In this document: positions 21,207-29,242 of the stretch, one piece after another | How positions within the stretch are numbered: the first letter of the stretch is position 1 | How the letters are laid out: each line of letters opens with the position of its first letter | Source: Serratia marcescens | GTDB lineage: Bacteria > Pseudomonadota > Gammaproteobacteria > Enterobacterales > Enterobacteriaceae | Length of the DNA: 64,000 nucleotides | Assembly: GCF_006715005.1 (NCBI RefSeq) | Contig: NZ_VFMJ01000001.1 | Location: 2,852,001 to 2,916,000 of the forward strand | Direction of reading: 5' to 3' | Made by a program: the position numbers and the translations under genes | The notes under the pieces: generated by a model | Told to the model about the DNA's origin: nothing | Databases searched by the model: none | What the model saw: only the letters and a program-made list of their open reading frames with translations

Positions 21207-22799
21207 TTATACGATGCCCTGGCTGCGCAGATAGTCTTCGTAGTTGCCGGTAAAGTCGATCACCTTGTTCGGGGTGATTTCCAGAATCCGGGTCGCCAGC
21301 GAACTGACGAATTCACGGTCGTGGGAGACGAAGATCAGCGTGCCTTCGTACATCTCCAGCGCCATGTTCAGCGATTCGATGGATTCCATATCCAGGTGGT
21401 TGGTCGGTTCGTCCATCACCAGAATATTCGGGCGCTGCATCATCAACTTACCGAACAGCATGCGGCCCTTCTCACCACCGGACAGCACCTTCACGCGCTT
21501 CTTGATATCGTCCTGGCTGAACAGCAAACGGCCCAGCACGCTGCGCACCGCCTGCTCGTCGTCTTTTTCCTGCTTCCACTGGCTCATCCAGTCGAACACG
21601 GTCAGGGTGTCGTCGAACTCGTATTCGTGATCCTGTGCGTAATAACCGATACGGGCGTTTTCCGACCACTTCACGGTGCCGCTGTCGGGCTGCGCGTCGC
21701 CCACCAGCGTTTTCAGCAGGGTGGTTTTACCGATGCCGTTGGCGCCCAGCACCGCGACCTTCTCACCCACTTCCACCATCAGGTTCAGCTTGTTGAACAG
21801 CGGGCCTTCGTCGAAGCCCTTGGTGAGCGCTTCCACTTCCAACGCGTTACGGAACAGCTTCTTATCCTGCTCGAAACGGATGAACGGGTTCTGGCGGCTG
21901 GAGGCTTTCACCTCTTCCAGCTGGATCTTGTCAATCTGGCGGGCGCGCGACGTGGCCTGCTTGGATTTGGAGGCGTTGGCGCTGAAGCGGCTGACGAACG
22001 ACTGCAGCTCGCTGATCTGCGCTTTCTTCTTGGCGTTGTCCGCCATCAAACGCTCACGCGCCTGGGTGGCGGCGGTCATGTATTCGTCGTAGTTGCCCGG
22101 GTAAACGCGCAGCTCACCGTAGTCCAGATCCGCCATGTGGGTGCAGACCATGTTCAGGAAGTGACGGTCGTGCGAGATGATGATCATGGTGCTGTTGCGC
22201 TCGTTCAGCACCTGCTCCAGCCAACGAATGGTGTCGATGTCCAGATTGTTGGTCGGTTCGTCGAGCAGCAGGATTTCCGGATCGGAGAACAGCGCCTGCG
22301 CCAGCAACACGCGCAGCTTGAAGCCCGGCGCGATTTCGCTCATCGGGCCATAGTGCTGTTCCACCGGAATGCCCACGCCAAGCAGCAGTTCGCCGGCACG
22401 CGCTTCGGCGGTATAACCGTCCATTTCGCCGTAGGCCACTTCCAGGTCGGCTACTTTATAGCCGTCTTCTTCGCTCATCTCCGCCAATGCGTAGATGCGG
22501 TCGCGCTCTTCCTTCACCGCCCACAGTTCGGTGTGACCCATGATCACGGTGTCCAGCACGCTGTACTGCTCGAAGGCGAACTGATCCTGACGCAGTTTAC
22601 CCAGGCGCTCGTTCGGATCGAGGAACACGTTGCCGCCGCTCGGCACCAAATCGCCGCCGAGGATTTTCATAAAGGTGGACTTGCCGCAGCCGTTGGCGCC
22701 GATCAGGCCGTAACGGTTGCCGCCGCCGAATTTGACAGAGATGTTTTCAAACAACGGCTTACTGCCGAACTGCATGGTGATGTTGTTAGTGCTTAACAC
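21207..22799 (-). CDS. ybiT: ABC-F family ribosome-associated ATPase YbiT
   Basis: A 530-residue soluble ABC-F protein with two ATPase domains and no membrane part. Walker A motifs GANGCGKS (34-41) and GANGIGKT, signatures similar to [15 protein letters not shown], and the linker between domains (P-site tRNA interaction motif region, rich in charged residues around [20 protein letters not shown]) are present. Members of the family act on the ribosome. It is convergent with moeB. The length is that of E. coli YbiT (530). Confidence 0.94.
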   Translation of the reverse strand: MLSTNNITMQFGSKPLFENISVKFGGGNRYGLIGANGCGKSTFMKILGGDLVPSGGNVFLDPNERLGKLRQDQFAFEQYSVLDTVIMGHTELWAVKEERDRIYALAEMSEEDGYKVADLEVAYGEMDGYTAEARAGELLLGVGIPVEQHYGPMSEIAPGFKLRVLLAQALFSDPEILLLDEPTNNLDIDTIRWLEQVLNERNSTMIIISHDRHFLNMVCTHMADLDYGELRVYPGNYDEYMTAATQARERLMADNAKKKAQISELQSFVSRFSANASKSKQATSRARQIDKIQLEEVKASSRQNPFIRFEQDKKLFRNALEVEALTKGFDEGPLFNKLNLMVEVGEKVAVLGANGIGKTTLLKTLVGDAQPDSGTVKWSENARIGYYAQDHEYEFDDTLTVFDWMSQWKQEKDDEQAVRSVLGRLLFSQDDIKKRVKVLSGGEKGRMLFGKLMMQRPNILVMDEPTNHLDMESIESLNMALEMYEGTLIFVSHDREFVSSLATRILEITPNKVIDFTGNYEDYLRSQGIV

Positions 22800-22980
22800 A
22801 GCGCTCGCTCTTTATACATAGGGAATGTGATTTGGCGCGCATTATGCCACAACGGGGTGCAGAGATCGCGGGAAGTTTCGGTGACATTTTGAGCGGTGGG
22901 TTCACGCCGTTTGCCGGTGGGCATTGGCTTGCGTACAAAAAGTCTGCTAGATTCGGCGCTTCATATTGAAAAGGATTTCT

Positions 22981-23625
22981 ATGAAAAGCGCAAAGCAGAT
23001 AGCCAACGATATGGCCGATGCCGTAAACATTGATAGCAATTTAGTGCGCGGGTTTGCACAAGGTTTTATCAGCGTACCGGTCGATTTCTACTACCTGGGC
23101 TACGACTATATTGATACTGAAAACAGATGGTTAAACTCGCAAGATAAAGAGCGATTTATCAGACTCATCAAGTCAGGCCTGGCCAATAAAGCGAGCATCG
23201 AGAAAGTGGCTCATATCTTCATCGAAAACTTCGCCAGTAAGGTCAAGTTTGAAGATGTTAAGGACATGACCATAAGAACATCAGGCAAACTCATCGGCAA
23301 ATTCGCCTTTAATCAGTTAGCCACCGCAAACATGGGATATATATTCTCTAAACAAATCATCCCACGGCTTGTCTCCGGTGTTGCCGTTGGCTCAATTCTC
23401 ACCGCAGGGGCAAGCATATCGCGCTCTGTCTATACATCACGCGACTTGAGGGCAAGAAACTCACGGATGTATGATCAACTTAGACGCCTGGGAAACCTCG
23501 ATCTGCTGTACTTTCTGTTAGAAAACAAAGTCCGACCATTCGAGGATGCCGTCTCGGTTTGGGAAAGAGATCGAAAGAAATTCAACCAAATTTGTCAGTA
23601 CTTTTTTGCAAAGGTTAACGTATGA
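22981..23625 (+). CDS. Unknown 214-residue protein, first gene of a two-gene cassette
   Basis: Not recognised. It starts MKSAKQIANDMADAVNIDSN and is mostly alpha-helical by composition, with a central stretch of glycine, alanine and small hydrophobics (around IIPRLVSGVAVGSILTAGAS, residues 130-150) that could be a membrane-inserting hairpin. It is rich in K, N and I compared with its neighbours, and the codon use is more AT-rich. AAGGA precedes the ATG at 22981; a TTG at 22966 in the same frame is less likely. Its stop overlaps the start of the next gene (ATGA), so the two are translated together. A channel-forming toxin of the colicin kind is imaginable, but unproven. Confidence 0.8.
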   Translation: MKSAKQIANDMADAVNIDSNLVRGFAQGFISVPVDFYYLGYDYIDTENRWLNSQDKERFIRLIKSGLANKASIEKVAHIFIENFASKVKFEDVKDMTIRTSGKLIGKFAFNQLATANMGYIFSKQIIPRLVSGVAVGSILTAGASISRSVYTSRDLRARNSRMYDQLRRLGNLDLLYFLLENKVRPFEDAVSVWERDRKKFNQICQYFFAKVNV

Positions 23626-23837
23626 AGAACTTTATGCTGGCGGCTTTATCCAGAATTATTCAGGGCATTGGGTGCGGCGTTGTGGCCCTCTCGCTGTTAG
23701 CCATTGTCTGGTTCATGTTTTATTCCGACGATAGTTTTAAGTATCTGTGGGTTGCGACCTCCATAGCTGGAATTTTCTTAGGGTATTTCATTTTCAGGTT
23801 TGCGGTTAAAAAAATACACGACGGAAGCCCTGATTAA
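23622..23837 (+). CDS. Small membrane protein, second gene of the cassette
   Basis: A 71-residue protein with two predicted membrane segments (about 13-32, GIGCGVVALSLLAIVWFMFY, and 40-60, LWVATSIAGIFLGYFIFRFA) and a charged tail ending KKIHDGSPD. It overlaps the preceding gene by four bases (ATGA). A small two-span membrane protein coupled to a helical partner recalls immunity or holin-like partners, but no family is recognised. The base composition is again AT-richer than the surroundings. Confidence 0.7.
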   Translation: MKNFMLAALSRIIQGIGCGVVALSLLAIVWFMFYSDDSFKYLWVATSIAGIFLGYFIFRFAVKKIHDGSPD

Positions 23838-23923
23838 ATAACATTGTGTTCAATTGAGCAGCAGATCACTCAGTCCAAAGAAACTCGCGTCAATTATTAC
23901 ATAGCTTGTCCTAATACCGACGC

Positions 23924-24838
23924 TCAGCGCAGCTGCTTCTCCAGCCACGCGCGCATATCCGCCACCACCCGCGTCATCTCGCTGTCGCCGTTCTCGCGCC
24001 GCATCACATGGTCCAATGTCGAATAATTAAGGTAGGTGATATTCGTTTTACCGTCGGCCCGCAGCTCGGCGATCATTTTCCCGACCGCCCCCGGCGAAAC
24101 GGCGCGATCCTGGTCACCCTGCACGATCAGCACCGGCGTCTTGATGCTGCGCAGGGTGGCGAGCTGATCGATGTTCAGCATGCCATGCCACCAGGCATAG
24201 CCATGATCGCTGGCGTTCAGGGGGAACGGCGGCGCCGTCATCACCTGCTGTAAAAATGCGTTCAGCCCGGCCACCTCTTCCTTCGGCGCGTCGGCGGCGC
24301 TGTGGCGCACGTCGTCGATAAACCAGCGCCCGCCACCGCTGAACGCGAGGGTGGCGTCAACCAGGCCCGAGGAGGCCGTCACCAGATTGGCGATCACCGC
24401 CCCTTCGCTGCCCCCCAGCACCGCGACCTTTTGATAGCCGTTTCGCGCAATCACCGCCTGCAGCACCTGGGTGACATCGCTCACCCGCCGCTGCGGCGTA
24501 TCATGCTGCACGAAAGCATCCGGGCAATCCTGCCGCGGCACCTCTTCGCGGTACGGCAAGGTGTCGTCGATGCCGTATTTCTCCACCGTCAGCAGGTCTG
24601 CGGCGGGTAACGCCTGCCGCATCGGCGTGACCAGGCGGATATGCCGCACGCTGTTGCAATCCGAACCTTGCAGGATCACCAGCAGCGCCGCCGACGATTG
24701 CCCGGGCACCGCAGCGTCCAGATAGTAATGAATACTCGAACCATCCTCCCGCGGCAGCGTCAGCGCTGCAGATTGCGCCATCGCCAGCCCGCTCCACAGC
24801 GCCAATACGTTCAGCATGCCTGTCGCCACTCTCATCAC
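23924..24838 (-). CDS. Exported alpha/beta hydrolase
   Basis: A 304-residue protein with a signal peptide (to about residue 21, GLAMA) and an alpha/beta hydrolase fold. The nucleophile elbow is GGSEG (142-146, Ser144); the acid is likely Asp in VQGDQDRAVS, and the base His in STLDHVMRR. A DCPDAFV segment with two nearby cysteines may form a disulfide. The substrate cannot be told from the sequence; peptidase- or esterase-type activity is possible. It is divergent from the broken membrane gene at 24927. Confidence 0.85.
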   Translation of the reverse strand: MMRVATGMLNVLALWSGLAMAQSAALTLPREDGSSIHYYLDAAVPGQSSAALLVILQGSDCNSVRHIRLVTPMRQALPAADLLTVEKYGIDDTLPYREEVPRQDCPDAFVQHDTPQRRVSDVTQVLQAVIARNGYQKVAVLGGSEGAVIANLVTASSGLVDATLAFSGGGRWFIDDVRHSAADAPKEEVAGLNAFLQQVMTAPPFPLNASDHGYAWWHGMLNIDQLATLRSIKTPVLIVQGDQDRAVSPGAVGKMIAELRADGKTNITYLNYSTLDHVMRRENGDSEMTRVVADMRAWLEKQLR

Positions 24839-24926
24839 TTGCTCCTCTTCCCTGTTGCGTTCGGTTAATTCGTCTTTTCTGGTCTACGCTTCATGCCAAT
24901 CACGTTTCTGACAGGGAAGCCTTACC

Positions 24927-25357
24927 ATGCCACACCTCTATAACACCGCACTGCTGATCGGCGCCGCGCTGAGCACCATCGCCGCCCTGTTGCATATTTG
25001 GGTGATCGCCGCCGGGCCGCGCGGCTATCGGCTGTGCGGCGCCGGCGATCGCTTCATTAAGGCGGCGGAAGCGGGTAAAAGTTCCCGGCCGTCGTCACCG
25101 CCGGTATCGCGCTGATGCTGTTTATTTGGGCGCTGTATGCGCTTTCCGGCGCGGGCCTGATCGCGCCGCTGCCACTGCTGCGGCCCGCGCTGTTTATCAT
25201 TACCTTCATCTACCTGTTGCGCGGCGTCGCCGGCCCCTTCGCCCTGCGCGATACCGGCCGCAGCCAGCGTTTTATCGTCGTCAGCTCGCTGATTTGCCTC
25301 GGCTTCGGGCTGGTCCATCTGCTGGGGATGACGCAGCGCTGGAGTGCGTTGGCGTAA
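24927..25357 (+). pseudogene. Small four-span membrane protein gene with a 1-base frameshift
   Basis: Two adjacent frames together make one protein. The first encodes MPHLYNTALLIGAALSTIAA and onward to AAEAGK near 25079; the second frame reads FPAVVTAGIALMLFIWALYA and continues to QRWSALA at 25357. Adding one A to the AAAA run at 25077-25080 would give AEAGKKFPAVV and a continuous protein of about 143 residues with four membrane segments. So either the gene is disrupted by a 1-base deletion in a homopolymer, or there is a sequencing error. It overlaps the convergent cynR 3' end by 77 bases. The family name is not known to me. Confidence 0.75.
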
Positions 25358-26231
25358 CGCCCTGTTGCTGCAAAACGGCGATAAACGCCTGCGCGGCGGC
25401 GCTGCGGTAAGCGCCTTTGCGCTGCAGCCATACCGCCTGCCGCACCGGCATGGCGTTGGCCAACGCCACTTTTTTCAACTGCCGGTTCTCGCGCGCAATG
25501 GCGGCCGGCAGCAGCGTGGCGAGCTGCCCGCGCCGCACGATCTCGACGATAGCGCCCAGCGCATTGGCCTCCACCGCCACCTGCGGCCGAAATCCCAACT
25601 GTGTGCAGTAACGATCGATAAACTGCCGCGTGGCGAAGTCGCCACTCAGCAAAGCCAGCGGCAGATGTTGCCACTCCGCCAGCCTCAGCGGCCGGCGATG
25701 CGCCGCCAGGGGATGATCGGCGCCGACCATCAGCTCCAGCGTCTCGCTGAACAACGGCGTGGCTTCTACCTCCGCCGACTGCGCCATCTCGAAGGCGATC
25801 CCCAGGTCCAGCCGATCCTGCGCCAGCAGCGCCTCAATTCGCTCTTGCGCCATCTCCTCAATGCTCAGGGTAATCCCCGGGTAGCGGCGGTAGAACGCAT
25901 CGATCGTCGGCCCCACCAGATAGGCGGTGAAGGTTGGCGTCATCGCCAGCCGCAAATGGCCGCGCGCCAGCGTCGCCACGTCATGGATCGCCCGCGCGCC
26001 GGCGTCCAAATCCTGCAGCGCCAGCCGCGCATAGCGCATCCACGCCTCACCGGCGTCGGTCAGGCGCACGGCTCTGCCGCTGCGATCGAACAACGGCGCC
26101 CCCAGTGCGTCTTCCAACTGCTTGATCTGCTGGGACAACGTCGGTTGCGAGACGTGCAGCGCTTCGGCGGCGCGGGTGAAGTTGCCCTGTTCGGCAACGG
26201 CCAGAAAATAACGGATGTGTCGCAGCAGCAT
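25281..26231 (-). CDS. cynR: LysR-family regulator of cyanate genes, CynR
   Basis: A 316-residue LysR regulator. The start MLLRHIRYFLAVAEQGNFTR, the helix-turn-helix (AAEALHVSQPTLSQQIKQLE) and PTFTAYLVGPTIDAFYRRYP closely follow E. coli CynR, and it is divergent from cynT. The start at 26231 is preferred over an upstream in-frame ATG at 26267, which lies in the promoter region. The C-terminus is longer than E. coli CynR and has a low-complexity tail (SSAASSPADGPARSRGKSAS) that overlaps the opposite gene. It should activate cynTS with cyanate. Confidence 0.92.
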   Translation of the reverse strand: MLLRHIRYFLAVAEQGNFTRAAEALHVSQPTLSQQIKQLEDALGAPLFDRSGRAVRLTDAGEAWMRYARLALQDLDAGARAIHDVATLARGHLRLAMTPTFTAYLVGPTIDAFYRRYPGITLSIEEMAQERIEALLAQDRLDLGIAFEMAQSAEVEATPLFSETLELMVGADHPLAAHRRPLRLAEWQHLPLALLSGDFATRQFIDRYCTQLGFRPQVAVEANALGAIVEIVRRGQLATLLPAAIARENRQLKKVALANAMPVRQAVWLQRKGAYRSAAAQAFIAVLQQQGVTPTHSSAASSPADGPARSRGKSAS

Positions 26232-26272
26232 AGCGTCCCAACTATTAGTAAAACCTATAACCAGCATTATAA

Positions 26273-26290
26273 ATGGGTCTTAGACCCTAT
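26273..26290. promoter_or_regulatory. Likely CynR operator
   Basis: GGGTC-TTA-GACCC (26275-26287) is a perfect inverted repeat in the short space between the divergent cynR and cynT genes. It lies 56 bases from the cynT start and 44 from cynR, the usual place for a LysR-type site. Confidence 0.6.
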
Positions 26291-26345
26291 AGCCAGAAGC
26301 GTTCATCATGTCGCCATCGCATAACGACACCCAATGGAGAAACGG

Positions 26346-26999
26346 ATGAAAGAGGTGATTGAAGGCTTCCTGAAGTTCCAGCGCGAAGCCTTTGTTGAAC
26401 GCACGGCGCTGTTTCAGCAGTTGGCGACCCGCCAAAACCCGCGCACCCTGTTTATCTCATGTTCCGACAGCCGCCTGGTGCCGGAGCTGGTCACCCAGCG
26501 CGAGCCGGGCGATCTGTTCGTGATCCGCAACGCCGGTAACATCGTGCCTTCTTTTGGCTCCGAACCCGGCGGGGTTACCGCCTCGGTCGAGTACGCCGTC
26601 GCTGCGCTGGGCGTGGAAGACATCGTGATCTGCGGCCATTCCGACTGCGGCGCGATGACCGCCATCGCCACCTGCCAGTGTCTGGATCACCTGCCGACGG
26701 TCGCCGGCTGGCTGCGTTACGCCGATTCCGCCAAGGCGGTCAACCAGGCTTATCCGCACGTCTCCGACGCTGCCCGGGTCGCGTCGATGGTGCGCGAAAA
26801 CGTCATCGCCCAGCTCAACAACATCAAAACGCACCCTTCCGTCGCCCTGGCGCTGGATCAGGGCCGCCTGGCGCTGCACGGCTGGGTCTATGATATCGCC
26901 AGCGGCGCTATCGAGGCGCTGGACGGCGAAACCCGCCGCTTCGTGCCACTCGCCACCCATCCCGACGTGACCGCCATCCCGGCGATCGCCCGTTTTTAA
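26346..26999 (+). CDS. cynT: Beta-class carbonic anhydrase CynT
   Basis: A 217-residue beta-carbonic anhydrase. Zinc ligands are in [12 protein letters not shown] (Cys and the Asp-Arg pair) and [11 protein letters not shown] (His and Cys). It hydrates CO2 to supply the bicarbonate consumed by cyanase. The start at 26346 ([16 protein letters not shown]) matches E. coli CynT and has GGAG upstream; an in-frame ATG at 26334 would add four residues. It is followed by cynS after 19 bases. Confidence 0.95.
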   Translation: MKEVIEGFLKFQREAFVERTALFQQLATRQNPRTLFISCSDSRLVPELVTQREPGDLFVIRNAGNIVPSFGSEPGGVTASVEYAVAALGVEDIVICGHSDCGAMTAIATCQCLDHLPTVAGWLRYADSAKAVNQAYPHVSDAARVASMVRENVIAQLNNIKTHPSVALALDQGRLALHGWVYDIASGAIEALDGETRRFVPLATHPDVTAIPAIARF

Positions 27000-27018
27000 G
27001 TCAACAAAAGGAGCTAAC

Positions 27019-27489
27019 ATGACACACTCTCTGCACAACGCCGCCCCGCGCGAAGCGCTCACCGACACCATCATGGACGCCAAGATCCGCCATAACCTGA
27101 CTTTCGACGCACTGGCCGAGGGCACCGGTCTCAGCCTGGCGTTCGTCACCGCCGCGCTGCTGGGGCAGCATGCGCTGCCGGAACCGGCGGCGCGCACGGT
27201 AGCGGCCAAGCTGGGGCTGGACGAAGAGGCGGTGCTGCTGCTGCAAACCATCCCGCTGCGCGGCAGCATTCCCGGCGGCGTGCCGACCGATCCGACCATT
27301 TATCGCTTCTATGAAATGCTGCAGGTTTACGGCTCCACGCTGAAAGCGCTGGTGCACGAGCAGTTCGGCGACGGCATCATCAGCGCCATCAACTTCAAGC
27401 TGGATATCAAAAAGGTCGCCGATCCCGAAGGCGGCGAACGCGCGGTGATCACCCTGGACGGCAAATACCTGCCGACCAAGCCTTTCTAA
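27019..27489 (+). CDS. cynS: Cyanate hydratase (cyanase) CynS
   Basis: A 156-residue cyanase, the usual length. It turns cyanate and bicarbonate into ammonia and CO2. The N-terminal helical domain and the C-terminal catalytic domain are complete: catalytic Arg and Glu are in [20 protein letters not shown], the catalytic Ser in [11 protein letters not shown], with [18 protein letters not shown] at the end. AAAGGAG precedes the start. The E. coli transporter gene cynX is not present after it. Confidence 0.96.
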   Translation: MTHSLHNAAPREALTDTIMDAKIRHNLTFDALAEGTGLSLAFVTAALLGQHALPEPAARTVAAKLGLDEEAVLLLQTIPLRGSIPGGVPTDPTIYRFYEMLQVYGSTLKALVHEQFGDGIISAINFKLDIKKVADPEGGERAVITLDGKYLPTKPF

Positions 27490-27601
27490 TTGGCCTTTCG
27501 CCGGCGGCCCGCGCCGCCGGCAAATTGACAGCCAACCGGCCATTGGCTACATTATCTGCGCTGAAACGCCGCCCTGGCGTTTTTCACTGCCCGAGGCCTG
27601 T

Positions 27602-27628
27602 ATGTTGGAGATTGTAACCACCCGATAG
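27602..27628 (+). CDS. Possible leader peptide MLEIVTTR upstream of yjhX
   Basis: An eight-codon frame, ATG to TAG, with GAGG five bases ahead of the ATG. It lies inside the structured leader: ribosomes on it would cover the 5' arm of the closing helix (27614-27622) and the first strand of the second hairpin. It might control folding of the leader. This rests only on the reading frame and its site. Confidence 0.3.
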   Translation: MLEIVTTR

Positions 27629-27709
27629 TCGCTTCCTTGCCGTATGGCGAGGGACTCTGACGTATCCGACGCGCGTTTGCGCGGGGATGCGCGTATCTGG
27701 GGTTATTAC
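27614..27709 (+). promoter_or_regulatory. Structured 5' leader (three-way junction) of yjhX
   Basis: Three helices can be drawn. P1 joins GTAACCACC (27614-27622) to GGGGTTATTAC (27699-27709). P2 is AGTC (27627-27630) with GACT (27653-27656), capped by CCTTGCC (27635-27641) with GGCGAGG (27646-27652) and a GTAT loop. P3 is CGTATCC (27661-27667) with GGATGCG (27685-27691), with an inner CGCGC/GCGCG hairpin. The 3' strand of P1 ends just before the AGGA ribosome-binding site (27710-27713), so folding could affect yjhX translation. No known riboswitch class is recognised. Confidence 0.55.
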
Positions 27710-27722
27710 AGGATCTCCCAAC

Positions 27723-27980
27723 ATGAACATTTCCAAAGCGGAACAACGCGTGCTGCACGTGTTGGCCAAAGGCGGCTATATCGCCTTCACCCGCAACGAC
27801 GCCGGTCGCGTCACCCACGTCGAATGCTACACCCGCGAAGGGCTCGGCCTGGCCGACTGCTCGCTGGCCGTCTTCACCAAGCTCAAAACCAAACGCCTGA
27901 TCCTCTCTCGCCAGGGGCGCCCTTATCGCGTCACCTTTGCCGGGCTCAAGGCCGTGCGTGCGCAGCTGGATAACCGTTAA
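27723..27980 (+). CDS. yjhX: YjhX family protein (putative toxin)
   Basis: An 85-residue protein starting [20 protein letters not shown] and containing [20 protein letters not shown], which fits the YjhX/UPF0386 family. The N-terminal half looks like a winged helix-turn-helix. In E. coli, yjhX is listed with yjhQ (a GNAT gene) as a proposed toxin-antitoxin pair; here also a GNAT gene follows, 58 bases downstream. Toxicity is not shown by the sequence. The gene has an unusually long structured leader (27602-27709). Confidence 0.85.
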   Translation: MNISKAEQRVLHVLAKGGYIAFTRNDAGRVTHVECYTREGLGLADCSLAVFTKLKTKRLILSRQGRPYRVTFAGLKAVRAQLDNR

Positions 27981-28038
27981 TCATCGATACCGGCCGGGCA
28001 GCCCGGTCGGCACAGCCTTATTTAATCAGGATACAACC

Positions 28039-28545
28039 ATGAACATCACTTTACGCCACGAAACGCCGACCGACGTCGGCGCCATCGCCACCCTGACCGC
28101 CGCTGCGTTCCTGCATGCCGAACACAGCAGCCACACCGAGCAGTTTATCGTCAACGCGCTGCGCGCGGCGGGAGCCCTTACCCTGTCGCTGGTCGCCGAG
28201 CACAATGGCACACCGATCGGGCACGCGTCCGTCTCGCCGGTCGTACTCAGCAACGGCGCCGCCGGGTGGTACGGGCTGGCGCCGGTGTCGGTGCTGCCGG
28301 CCTGTCAGAGCCAGGGGATCGGCAGCCGGCTGATCCGCCAGCTATTGGCCGAACTGCAAGAACGGCACGCCGCAGGCTGCGTGGTGCTGGGCGATCCGAA
28401 CTATTACGGCCGTTTCGGCTTCCAGGCGCAGACCGCGCTGACCTTGCCGGGCGTGCCGCAAGACTACTTCCGCGCCATCGCCTTCCAGGGCGTGCTGCCG
28501 TGCGCGGAGGTCACCTTCCACAACGCGTTTAACGCCGAAGCCTAA
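28039..28545 (+). CDS. GNAT family N-acetyltransferase (YhbS/YjhQ-like)
   Basis: A 168-residue GNAT enzyme. It starts MNITLRHETPTDVGAIATLT; the acetyl-CoA site is the segment SVLPACQSQGIGSRLIRQLL, a Q-x-x-G-I-G type loop, and C-terminally GDPNYYGRFGFQAQTALTLP is typical of the YhbS group. Start at 28039 by homology; the open frame extends upstream into yjhX without support, and the ribosome-binding site (CAGGA) is modest. The substrate is unknown. It follows yjhX on the same strand and may be its partner. Confidence 0.85.
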   Translation: MNITLRHETPTDVGAIATLTAAAFLHAEHSSHTEQFIVNALRAAGALTLSLVAEHNGTPIGHASVSPVVLSNGAAGWYGLAPVSVLPACQSQGIGSRLIRQLLAELQERHAAGCVVLGDPNYYGRFGFQAQTALTLPGVPQDYFRAIAFQGVLPCAEVTFHNAFNAEA

Positions 28546-28550
28546 CCGTT

Positions 28551-28577
28551 GCCGGCGCCGTCATGGCGCCGGTTTTC
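28551..28577 (+). terminator. Terminator between the GNAT and kinase-like genes
   Basis: CCGGCGCC (28552-28559) and GGCGCCGG (28565-28572) with a 5-base loop followed by TTTT. It closes the yjhX-GNAT unit and meets the end of the convergent minus-strand gene. Confidence 0.8.
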
Positions 28578-29073
28578 AGTCCTGTTCGCCATAACGCCAG
28601 ACGGTCATCCCTTCCTCTTCCGCCGGGGGAACAAAGTACTGCGCCAGGCGCTCAAACTCCGCTTCGCTCAGGGCAAATGGGTGCTCGCCGCGCGCATTTC
28701 TCAGCGTTATCCTGCTCAGGCACTGCGCATGGCTGACATCGAGAAAGTGCAGGCAGTGTGCGACGCCGGCCTCCTCCGCCAACGCTTTGGCCCAACGCCG
28801 CCTGTCCGGCGTATTCATCGGAAAATCGAGCGCCACGGACCAACCGCCGCGCAGCAGCTGCACGAGGTGCCCGCCCAGCGCCCGCCGTAACCGGTCGGAA
28901 CAGCGCGCATAGTCTTGCAGGCTGGCCATCTCCTGTCCATACAGCGTCGCCAGCCACGCATCTTCGACCAGCAACAGCGTTTGCGGTTGCTGCGCCAAAC
29001 GCTGCGCCAGCGTCGATTTGCCTGCGCCGGCCTTGCCGCACATCAGGTGTAAAACTGCAGGGTAGGTTTGCAT
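28576..29073 (-). CDS. Small AAA/kinase-like ATP-binding protein
   Basis: A 165-residue P-loop protein. The Walker A is CGKAGAGKSTLAQRL (Gly13-Thr21); a likely Walker-B-like WSVALDFPMNTPDRRRW follows, and the tail HFLDVSHAQCLSRITLRNAR fits the zeta-toxin/shikimate-kinase-like fold of the AAA_33 group. Substrates of such proteins include small metabolites; here it is unknown. It stands alone between two hairpin terminators and is convergent with the GNAT gene. Confidence 0.8.
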   Translation of the reverse strand: MQTYPAVLHLMCGKAGAGKSTLAQRLAQQPQTLLLVEDAWLATLYGQEMASLQDYARCSDRLRRALGGHLVQLLRGGWSVALDFPMNTPDRRRWAKALAEEAGVAHCLHFLDVSHAQCLSRITLRNARGEHPFALSEAEFERLAQYFVPPAEEEGMTVWRYGEQD

Positions 29074-29106
29074 GACGTTCTCCGGTCGTTGCCGGAAGGG
29101 GATAAT

Positions 29107-29134
29107 AAAAACCCGCCTGCCGGCGGGTTTTTAT
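29107..29134. terminator. Bidirectional terminator downstream of the LysR gene
   Basis: AAAAACCCGCC-TGCC-GGCGGGTTTTT, a perfect 11-base stem with A and T runs on both sides. It lies 110 bases past the stop of the minus-strand LysR gene and just upstream of the kinase-like gene, isolating the two. Confidence 0.8.
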
Positions 29135-29242
29135 TGGCGACACTCGCGCTATCCCACCCTTTGGAGACGGGTGATAATAATTAGCGCGAATGAGCGGTAG
29201 GATTTTTTCATAGCTAATGAATATGACAACCGTGCGCCGTTG

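Noticed and set aside
22966..22980. TTG as start of the 214-residue cassette protein
   Set aside because: AAGGA lies after the TTG and just before the ATG at 22981, so the ATG is the better start.
24927..25115. A separate 62-residue gene
   Set aside because: Its tail (SSRPSSPPVSR) looks like out-of-frame reading, and the other frame continues the membrane protein directly, so a frameshift explains both better.
27614..27709. A known metal riboswitch (manganese or magnesium type) ahead of yjhX
   Set aside because: The conserved loop sequences that I remember for those classes are not present; only the general junction architecture is similar, so no class is assigned.
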